Below, piece by piece: positions 36,543-41,685 of a stretch of DNA of 41,685 nucleotides. This stretch comes from a virus. The notes beneath the pieces were generated by a model, which ran no database searches, was not told where the DNA came from, and was given only the letters and a program-made list of their open reading frames with translations. Each line of letters starts with the position of its first letter. The first letter of the stretch is position 1. The stretch is from IMG/VR virus record IMGVR_UViG_3300005548_000005, positions 1 to 41,685 of that record; one strand, written 5' to 3'. Made by a program: the position numbers and the translations under genes.

Positions 36543-36800
36543 TCAGCTCCGCTTCTTGGTGCTCGAGACGCCGGCGAGGGACGCCGACGGCGAGCTGCCA
36601 CTGCCTCCGAGGTTGACCAGGAGCCCCTTGGCCAGGGCAACGGCAGGCGGGACGCCGAGGGTAGCCCAGACGACCTTGCCGTCCGACCAGTTGATGGGCG
36701 TCGCCCCGGCGAGGACCGAGGTGGTGAGCAACGCGCCGATCTCTGTGCTGGCGACGCGCTCGCCCAGGTCCTGCCAGTAGGCCTTGTTCCACTTGCTCAT
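36543..36800 (-). CDS. Holin, r1t-like
   Basis: An 85-residue protein matching the r1t holin pattern: WNKAYWQDLGERVASTEIGALLTTSVLAG, then a second hydrophobic helix (VVWATLGVPPAVALAKGLLV), and a polar tail. The WxDLxER start is the family mark. ATG with AAGGAGAAGCAC, a strong SD. It would permeabilise the membrane for the lytic enzymes. Confidence 0.8.
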   Translation of the reverse strand: MSKWNKAYWQDLGERVASTEIGALLTTSVLAGATPINWSDGKVVWATLGVPPAVALAKGLLVNLGGSGSSPSASLAGVSSTKKRS

Positions 36801-36985
36801 GTGCTTCTCCTTCGTGGGGTGTCGAGACGGAAGACGGGGACGGCCGGTGGCCGCCACGGTGCGCGTCGTACGCGGCGTACGGCGTAGTCGATGACCCAGG
36901 GCAGGGCGAGGACCCCGGCAGTGGCCCAGAGGCGACGGAGGCGGCGCCGAGCTCGGGGGCTCATCGGCACCCACCGTGTGGGCAT
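36797..36985 (-). CDS. Small basic membrane protein of the lysis region
   Basis: A 62-residue protein with a very basic start (SPRARRRLRRLW), one hydrophobic helix (ATAGVLALPWVIDYAV) and an Arg/Pro tail. The ATG overlaps the upstream stop (TGATG). Such proteins near holins can be antiholins or spanin-like; not determinable here. Confidence 0.5.
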   Translation of the reverse strand: MPTRWVPMSPRARRRLRRLWATAGVLALPWVIDYAVRRVRRAPWRPPAVPVFRLDTPRRRST

Positions 36986-37344
36986 CAGACAGCCCTCCAT
37001 CGGCCGTTCTCGATGTAGCCGTGGGACGGGCACCCGTCCTCGCACTCCAGGGACGGCGAGAGGGTCAGCGGCTCGACCTGCTCGACGGTATGCAGTGCGC
37101 AGCCCGAGAGCGCCCAGCGGGGCGCGCCGGTCGTTGGGGTGTGCCAGTGCCAGACCCACACGTCGCGGGCTTTCTCGCCGACTGTCAGCCAGCCGTCCAC
37201 CTGGGCGCTATCTCCGACGATCGCGTAGTAGATGCCGCCGCCGGCGTCCTTGATCCGCTTGCGGAGGGGATGGTCGGTCCAGACCGTGGGCGGTTCGTCC
37301 CGAGGCCTGCCGAACCCCTTGGGGTGGGCCGCGTTGTCGGTCAC
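36985..37344 (-). CDS. DUF6527-like protein
   Basis: A 119-residue protein with VWVWHWHT, then ALSGCALHTVEQVEPLTLSPSLECEDGCPSHGYIENGRW: the LTLSPSL and CxxHGYIENG parts look like the short DUF6527 zinc-type fold. GTG in a GTGA overlap. DUF6527 genes are found with ubiquitin-like conjugation genes in bacteria, but none is present here. Function in the phage unknown. Confidence 0.55.
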   Translation of the reverse strand: MTDNAAHPKGFGRPRDEPPTVWTDHPLRKRIKDAGGGIYYAIVGDSAQVDGWLTVGEKARDVWVWHWHTPTTGAPRWALSGCALHTVEQVEPLTLSPSLECEDGCPSHGYIENGRWRAV

Positions 37345-37574
37345 GCCGTCCGGTTCTCCGTGCGGTTCCGCTCGAGCGCCTCGGCCAGGAGGCCCTCGAG
37401 CTGACCCTGGCTGATGCCCGACCCGGCGAGCTCCATGCGACCGGACCCGGGCTCGTCGACGGCGTGGTAGGTGAGGACGAACCCGACCTCGCCGGCGTCG
37501 ACGAAGAGGGCCCCGAGCTCGCGGACCAGGTCGCGGACTCGGTCCTCGTCGACGTCGCCGTGGTAGCCGCTCAC
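37341..37574 (-). CDS. Hypothetical small late protein
   Basis: A 77-residue acidic protein (DRVRDLVRELGALFVDAGEVG, then a helix ending LLAEALERNRTENRTA). GTG in a GTGA overlap with the EEP-like gene. No family recognised. Confidence 0.5.
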   Translation of the reverse strand: MSGYHGDVDEDRVRDLVRELGALFVDAGEVGFVLTYHAVDEPGSGRMELAGSGISQGQLEGLLAEALERNRTENRTA

Positions 37575-38338
37575 GCCGCGGCCCTGTTGGCCCGGCGCCA
37601 GACGCGGCGGAGGTGGCCGAGGATCCAGCCGTGGTCGGCTGGGTTGGTCGCGGAGTGCGCGGCGATGATCTCGGCCGTGGCCAGGCGCAGGCCGGGTCCC
37701 CAGGCGAGGTAGACGACGCGGGAGTTCTCGTACTTCATCCCGAGTCGCCGGAACACCGCCTGTGGCGAGTGCTCCCACTCCTTGGCCCGCGGGACGGGGA
37801 GGTAGTTCAGGTCGCCGGTGACGATGACGCGGCCGTCGACCTTCGGGTCGGCCAGGGCTTTCGCGGCCTGGTCCTCGAGGATCTGCATGCCGTCCGCAGT
37901 CACAGGGACTCGCTCGTTGTGGAGCATCTCCCCGAAGTCGGGGGATTTCGTGTCGTGGTTCTGGATGACGGCGTTGACGTGGGTGTGGAGGAGCACGTAG
38001 GCCCGGCCGAAGAGACGCCACCGCACGATGGCGAGCCACCGGTCGTTGCCGGTGCCCTTCACGCCGACGTCGGGCGACAGCGGAAGCAGCTTGTAGGACA
38101 CGAGACGGCAGAACCGGCCGACCCGTAGCGCGATGGGGATCTCCTGGGAGTGCTGGCCGAGGTCCTTGGCGAGCACCCGGTACCGCTTTCCGAGGGCGTG
38201 GCGCAGCTGGCCGATCAGGGAACGCTTGCCGAGGTCCATCTCGGTCAGCGCAGCGACCCGCGGGCGGATCCGGGCGATCGTGGCCAGGGCCTTGGGCATG
38301 CCGGTGCCGACCTTCTGCGGGGCGACCAGGATCTTCAC
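37571..38338 (-). CDS. EEP-family (DNase I-like) nuclease/phosphatase
   Basis: A 255-residue protein with the landmarks of the endonuclease/exonuclease/phosphatase fold: Glu33 in ALTEMDL, His in LLHTHVNAV, Asp and Asn in VTGDLNYLP, and the final Asp-His in PADHGWIL. GTG in a GTGA overlap with the endolysin gene. It may degrade host DNA or RNA late, or act on cell-wall lipids. No signal peptide, so it acts in the cytoplasm or after lysis. Confidence 0.72.
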   Translation of the reverse strand: MKILVAPQKVGTGMPKALATIARIRPRVAALTEMDLGKRSLIGQLRHALGKRYRVLAKDLGQHSQEIPIALRVGRFCRLVSYKLLPLSPDVGVKGTGNDRWLAIVRWRLFGRAYVLLHTHVNAVIQNHDTKSPDFGEMLHNERVPVTADGMQILEDQAAKALADPKVDGRVIVTGDLNYLPVPRAKEWEHSPQAVFRRLGMKYENSRVVYLAWGPGLRLATAEIIAAHSATNPADHGWILGHLRRVWRRANRAAA

Positions 38339-39000
38339 TTCCCGGCTCCGACCTTCCGGTAGATGGCCTTGACCGCGTCGCGCAGCGTGACGCCCTTGAA
38401 CAGCGGGGAGCCGGCGGGCTCGCGGGTGTTCATGTCGGCGTCGAGCACGGACTCGGTGACCGCGGCCGCGACGGCCTTGCTGACGTCGGCGACGAGAGCG
38501 GTCTTGTCCTTCTGGGGCCAGTCGGCGTATCCCATCGTGAACTCCTCGTTGTTGGGATCGGGGTTGGGTGGTTGCCAGGCGACGCTGGGCCGCGGGTTGA
38601 TGACGACCGCGCACGACCAGGGGCCGGTGGCGACCTTGTGGCGTTCGAAGTGCAGGTGCGGGCCGGTGACGTTGCCCTCTTCGCCGACCCGGCCGACCTG
38701 CTGACCGGCGCGCACGCGGGCGCCGTCGGCGACGGTGCGGGCGGTCATGTGGGCGTAGAAGTCGCGGCCGCCTCCAGCTGAGGCGTCGACGCGGATCTCG
38801 AGCTGGTGGTTGCCGAACGGTGCTCCGTGGCTGGCGTAGACCGCGGTCCCGGGACGCGCAGCGACGACGGGGGTGCCGACGTCGGCGGGGAAGTCGACGC
38901 CGGTGTGGATGCCTTCGCCGGCGGCGTTGCGGTCACACGACCACCTGGTGCCGCGTTCGCCGTACTGGGTGCCTTCGGCATGGTCGGGGACGGGGATCAC
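38335..39000 (-). CDS. Endolysin, M23 (LytM) peptidase
   Basis: A 221-residue protein. His32 and Asp36 (GIHTGVDF), His84 (YAHM) and His117 (HLHFE) make the M23 zinc site. A linker (PPNPDPNNEEFT) leads to a C-terminal helical part (about 156-221) starting MGYADWPQKDK. It cuts peptidoglycan cross-links at lysis. GTG in a GTGA overlap with a holin-like gene. No signal peptide, so export needs a holin. Confidence 0.85.
   Translation of the reverse strand: MIPVPDHAEGTQYGERGTRWSCDRNAAGEGIHTGVDFPADVGTPVVAARPGTAVYASHGAPFGNHQLEIRVDASAGGGRDFYAHMTARTVADGARVRAGQQVGRVGEEGNVTGPHLHFERHKVATGPWSCAVVINPRPSVAWQPPNPDPNNEEFTMGYADWPQKDKTALVADVSKAVAAAVTESVLDADMNTREPAGSPLFKGVTLRDAVKAIYRKVGAGK
38542..38547 (-). promoter_or_regulatory. 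Internal Shine-Dalgarno inside the endolysin gene
   Basis: GAGGAG on the minus strand lies six bases before the in-frame ATG at 38535, exactly at the linker between the peptidase and C-terminal domain. It would direct a separate 66-residue C-terminal product. Several endolysins use such sites to make a free binding subunit that joins the full-length enzyme. Confidence 0.55.
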
Positions 39001-39341
39001 GGGTGCCTCCTGGGTGTGTGAGGGCCCGGCAGGTGCGCGGGCAGGAGGTCGGTGAACAGCCAGTCGAGGAAGCCGACGAGCATGATCGACAGGGACAGGA
39101 CGAGCAGGGGTGCGGTGATCGACCCCGGTGCCGAGGACTTGATCGCGAGGTAGCCGCCGTAGACGAGCACCAGGTGCTCGAGGATCAGGCCGGATCGCAG
39201 GATCCGCTCGCCGCGTTTGAGTTCGTCCCAGCGGATGGTGAGGGTGGCGACGAACCCGGTGCTGCACAGGAACGCCAGGACGGCGTAGGTGTAGCGGAAG
39301 ACCTCGACGTCGACGCAGCTGGGGATCCCGCAGCTACCCAC
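38997..39341 (-). CDS. Three-pass membrane protein, holin-like
   Basis: A 114-residue protein with three hydrophobic helices (YTYAVLAFLCSTGFVATLTI; ILEHLVLVYGGYLAI; PLLVLSLSIMLVGFLDWLF) and a basic tail. GTG start four bases after the upstream stop. Directly before the endolysin, a usual holin place. It may be a second holin beside the r1t-like one. Confidence 0.6.
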   Translation of the reverse strand: MGSCGIPSCVDVEVFRYTYAVLAFLCSTGFVATLTIRWDELKRGERILRSGLILEHLVLVYGGYLAIKSSAPGSITAPLLVLSLSIMLVGFLDWLFTDLLPAHLPGPHTPRRHP

Positions 39342-39344
39342 CGG

Positions 39345-39875
39345 TCATCGCCCTTCGCAGAAGTCCGGGGGCGGGTAGGAGTGTGTCGCGGCGACGGTCT
39401 GCTGCTCGCGGAGCTTCCCGAGCAGGACTCGGTCGGCCTGGATCCGACCGTCGAAGGCCTGGACGAGACCGCCCACGGTGGGGTGTGGGGACAGCAGCGT
39501 GGTGCGCAGCCGGTTCTGGTAGACGATGTCGCTGTTCAGCAGGTCGATCTGGGCCTGGAGAGCGGCGTCCTGGGCGGTGATCCGGTCGTCGCGGGCGAGC
39601 GCGGAGAGGCGGTTGAACTCGATCGAGCATTCGGTGCGAGCCGCGTCTGCCTTCTTCTGCACGACCACGGCGATGCTGATGACGCTGCTGATGAGCAGCG
39701 ACAGCACGATGGCCCAGGTCGACACCGTGGTCCGGTGCCCGACGATCTTGCTGATCAAGCGCATGGGGGGCTCCTCCCGATCGAAGATGAGGTGGAGCAG
39801 GACCCGCTCGGCCTTGCCCCAGAGATAGCCGGCCAGGAACGCGGCCAGGACCACAGCGATCGTGGCGCCGTTCAT
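39345..39875 (-). CDS. Membrane-anchored coiled-coil protein of the lysis region
   Basis: A 176-residue protein with two N-terminal membrane segments (ATIAVVLAAFLAGYLWG; WAIVLSLLISSVISIAVVV) and a long helical domain (AQDAALQAQIDLLNSDIVYQ). ATG overlaps the upstream stop. A membrane plus coiled coil layout recalls spanin-like or holin accessory proteins in actinophages. No family fixed. Confidence 0.55.
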   Translation of the reverse strand: MNGATIAVVLAAFLAGYLWGKAERVLLHLIFDREEPPMRLISKIVGHRTTVSTWAIVLSLLISSVISIAVVVQKKADAARTECSIEFNRLSALARDDRITAQDAALQAQIDLLNSDIVYQNRLRTTLLSPHPTVGGLVQAFDGRIQADRVLLGKLREQQTVAATHSYPPPDFCEGR

Positions 39876-40060
39876 CGGTCCTCGCCGCCCTTCCTTTTGA
39901 CGCCGAGGCCGATCAGTAGCCCCGTGATGGCTGGGACCAGGGCGAGGGCTAGGGCCTGGGGGTCGATCTGGTTGCGGATGAGTCCGACGCTGACGACGAT
40001 GACCAGCAGTCCGACCAGGGCGAGCACGACGGCGGCGACGACCCGAGGGGGAATCTGCAC
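39872..40060 (-). CDS. Small two-pass membrane protein, holin-like
   Basis: A 62-residue protein from GTG with an excellent GGAGGAGG seven bases upstream; a longer frame exists but lacks an SD. Two hydrophobic helices (VVAAVVLALVGLLVIVVSVGL; ALALALVPAITGLLIGLGV) and a basic KRKGGEDR tail. First gene of the lysis block after the tail genes. Holin or antiholin is likely. Confidence 0.6.
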   Translation of the reverse strand: MQIPPRVVAAVVLALVGLLVIVVSVGLIRNQIDPQALALALVPAITGLLIGLGVKRKGGEDR

Positions 40061-40116
40061 GTGTGGCCTCCTCCGAGTCGGGTGGCGATCGGCTGACAGG
40101 TGGACGCCTGTCGCGC

Positions 40117-40254
40117 ATGATGGGGCCGGTGATCTCGGCACAACGGTTTCTGGCTGCCCTCAAACGAAACTGGGGGCTGGTGCTCGTACTGGTTCTCTGC
40201 GTGACGTGGATCGTGGTGATCCAGTGGCTGTTCCAGAACGGCCTCCAGGGGTAG
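40117..40254 (+). CDS. Possible plus-strand small membrane protein
   Basis: A 45-residue open frame (MMGPVISAQRFLAALKRNWG, then VLVLVLCVTWIVVIQWLF) on the strand opposite the late operon, filling most of the 200-base gap between the tail and lysis genes. It codes one clear membrane helix and most codons end in G or C. No SD or promoter is evident. It may be real and antisense-oriented, or chance. Confidence 0.35.
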   Translation: MMGPVISAQRFLAALKRNWGLVLVLVLCVTWIVVIQWLFQNGLQG

Positions 40255-40260
40255 GCCAGC

Positions 40261-41685
40261 TCAGGGCGGAGCGCTGTAGCCGCGGGCGTTGGACTTCGAC
40301 ATCGGGTACATGCGCGGCGAGCTGTTGATCCCGAGCTCGTCATCACGCGGCCAGAGCCGGATGGGCTGGTGGCCGTCGACCTCCGGGATCACGGGGCCGT
40401 TGCGGTAGCGGTACCGCGGTGGGCGGACGTGGACGCGGATGGCAACGAACTGACCGTGCCGCCGCTGGTCGACGTTGAGGTCCGCCTCGGCGAAGTTGCC
40501 GAACAGGTTGGCGAACGGGTCGAGGACCTCGGGGAAGAGGCCGACGAAGCGGAGGCCTCCGCCGTAGGTGCTGATGAGCGACAGGTCGATTCCGGCGTCC
40601 CACTGCTCCTGCCAGGCTGCCTCGTAGCCGAGGGCGGCGTCGATGAGCGCGGAGTCGATGGGCTCCCAATCGGCGGGGACGGTGGCGTCGGGTGGGAGGT
40701 CGGCGAGCTGGAAGTCCTGAGCGGCGGCGAACCCGTCGTTGCCGCTCAGGCCGCCGAGGATGAACCGGTCGGTGGCGAAGTCGTCGCCGTCGAAGATGTA
40801 GTTGGTCTTCGGACCCCACGTGTTTCCGGGGTTCTCGTCGATCGGCACGGCCTTCCCGAGCCACTGGGTGGTGATGATCAGGGGAGCAGGTTCGCCGTTG
40901 ATGGTGGCGGACTCACCGGTGACGGTCTGGTCGGGGGATGCGTCGATGCCGAGGAGCTCACCCTCGTCGGCCTCGTACTCGACGGTGCCGCCGGGCGGTG
41001 GGATGGGTGCCGGGAGTCCGCCGGTCGGGCCGAGGTCGGGGAGGATGTGGGAGACCCAGAACCGTTGGGTGAGGCCGTACGCCTGGGTGATGGTGTTGGC
41101 GTGGCCGTCGGACTCGGCGCCGGTGCTGTAGGTGGCCCCGAGGTCGAAGGTGTTGTTGCCGGTGCGCTCGGGGAACACGGTGGAGCAGGTGCCAGGGCCG
41201 CCGTTCCAGGCGGCCTTGATGTCGACGTCGGGGTTCTCCGGGTCGGGTGACCACCATTGGCCGTAGTCACACCCAGCCGCCACGTGCTTCCAGGCGCAGC
41301 CGGTCGAGTTCGGTGCTTCCGGGAGGATGCCGGGGTGGGGGCCGAGGAAGGACCGGGAGATGACGTACCTGCCGCCGTACCCCGCGGTGCCGCCTACCCC
41401 ATCGAGGAATGCGGGTGCCGTGGGCAGGACCGGGTCGTGCATCGCCTCATCGGGCACCGCGACCCACGTCTGGTCGGCGGGCTGCACCCATTCGGAGACG
41501 GCGCCGTAGTCGCTGAGCCGGAGGATCAGGTTGGTCGCGCCGGGTGCGGCCCAGTCCCACAGGGCCAGGTAGTAGGAGGTGCCGGCGACCACCGGGAAGA
41601 CGGCGAAGCCGAAGCCGCCGTCGTAGGTGAGCAGCTGGTCGTCGGTGGTGGCATCCAGGCCCGCGGTCGACTTGAAGACGTCGAC
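40261..41685 (-). CDS. Minor tail protein, C-terminal part (gene begins at window start)
   Basis: This is the rest of the 553-residue tail gene that starts at 335; bases 41588-41685 duplicate 1-98. The part here includes the beta-sandwich end, a Cys-bearing Gly/Trp-rich region (CAWKHVAAGCDYGQWW), a Pro-rich turn (PAPIPPPGG), and a C-terminal domain ending MYPMSKSNARGYSAPP. Absence of membrane or catalytic motifs fits a virion tail or receptor-binding protein. The next gene downstream begins the lysis block. Confidence 0.8.
   Translation of the reverse strand, partial: VDVFKSTAGLDATTDDQLLTYDGGFGFAVFPVVAGTSYYLALWDWAAPGATNLILRLSDYGAVSEWVQPADQTWVAVPDEAMHDPVLPTAPAFLDGVGGTAGYGGRYVISRSFLGPHPGILPEAPNSTGCAWKHVAAGCDYGQWWSPDPENPDVDIKAAWNGGPGTCSTVFPERTGNNTFDLGATYSTGAESDGHANTITQAYGLTQRFWVSHILPDLGPTGGLPAPIPPPGGTVEYEADEGELLGIDASPDQTVTGESATINGEPAPLIITTQWLGKAVPIDENPGNTWGPKTNYIFDGDDFATDRFILGGLSGNDGFAAAQDFQLADLPPDATVPADWEPIDSALIDAALGYEAAWQEQWDAGIDLSLISTYGGGLRFVGLFPEVLDPFANLFGNFAEADLNVDQRRHGQFVAIRVHVRPPRYRYRNGPVIPEVDGHQPIRLWPRDDELGINSSPRMYPMSKSNARGYSAPP
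41588..41685. repeat. Terminal direct repeat, right copy
   Basis: Exact copy of bases 1-98. Removing one copy joins the minor tail gene in frame (1,662 bases, 554 codons including stop), which supports a circular map. Confidence 0.95.

Noticed and set aside
1-41685. CRISPR arrays, insertion sequences, rRNA or tRNA genes
   Set aside because: No regular repeat-spacer pattern, no transposase motifs or terminal inverted repeats, and no complete structural RNA was seen.

Overview
The window is one complete, circularly closed genome of a temperate siphovirus, almost certainly of a high-GC actinobacterium. The first 98 bases recur exactly as the last 98, and the tail gene cut by the window ends reads in one frame across the join, so the unit genome is 41,587 bp. 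Evidence for the host group is the strongly GC-rich sequence, very frequent GTG starts, an r1t-type holin, a DUF3263-like gene, and an attP core that looks like the 3' half of an actinobacterial tRNA. The genus cannot be read from the sequence.

Layout: nearly everything is on the minus strand, in two long transcription units. The late unit starts near 18.75 kb and runs leftward: a small ORF, an HNH-like gene, TerS, TerL, portal, ClpP-type protease/scaffold, decoration protein, major capsid, four connector/terminator genes, major tail protein, tail chaperones with a -1 frameshift, tape measure, minor tail genes and a 1,307-residue tail-tip protein. It then crosses the join (335 -> 1 = 41,587 -> 40,261) and continues through a lysis region to a strong terminator at 35,454-35,485. 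The lysis region holds membrane proteins, an M23 endolysin, an EEP-type nuclease, a DUF6527-like protein, an r1t-like holin and a TIM-barrel glycosidase-like protein.

The early unit runs leftward from 33,204 to about 20,051. It has about 27 small, tightly packed genes, most joined by GTGA/ATGA/TGATG overlaps. It encodes several HTH proteins, two ParB-like proteins, a HerA/FtsK-like ATPase with duplicated winged helices, a RusA-like resolvase, many CxxC proteins and small membrane proteins. No polymerase, primase or replicative helicase is visible, so replication probably depends on the host.

Plus-strand genes form two islands. Island one (33,315-35,167) is the lysogeny module: repressor, small ORF, tyrosine integrase and a zinc-ribbon ORF. 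The attP core lies inside the repressor gene, so integration should cut the repressor from 159 to about 102 residues, the hallmark of integration-dependent immunity. Island two (19,282-20,034) is a HicA-like toxin gene followed by an HTH protein gene. Its promoter carries repeated CTTGTCA boxes and abuts a parS-like palindrome, and its intercistronic leader can fold into two mutually exclusive perfect hairpins. These two islands, with the two ParB proteins, are the most interesting parts of the window.
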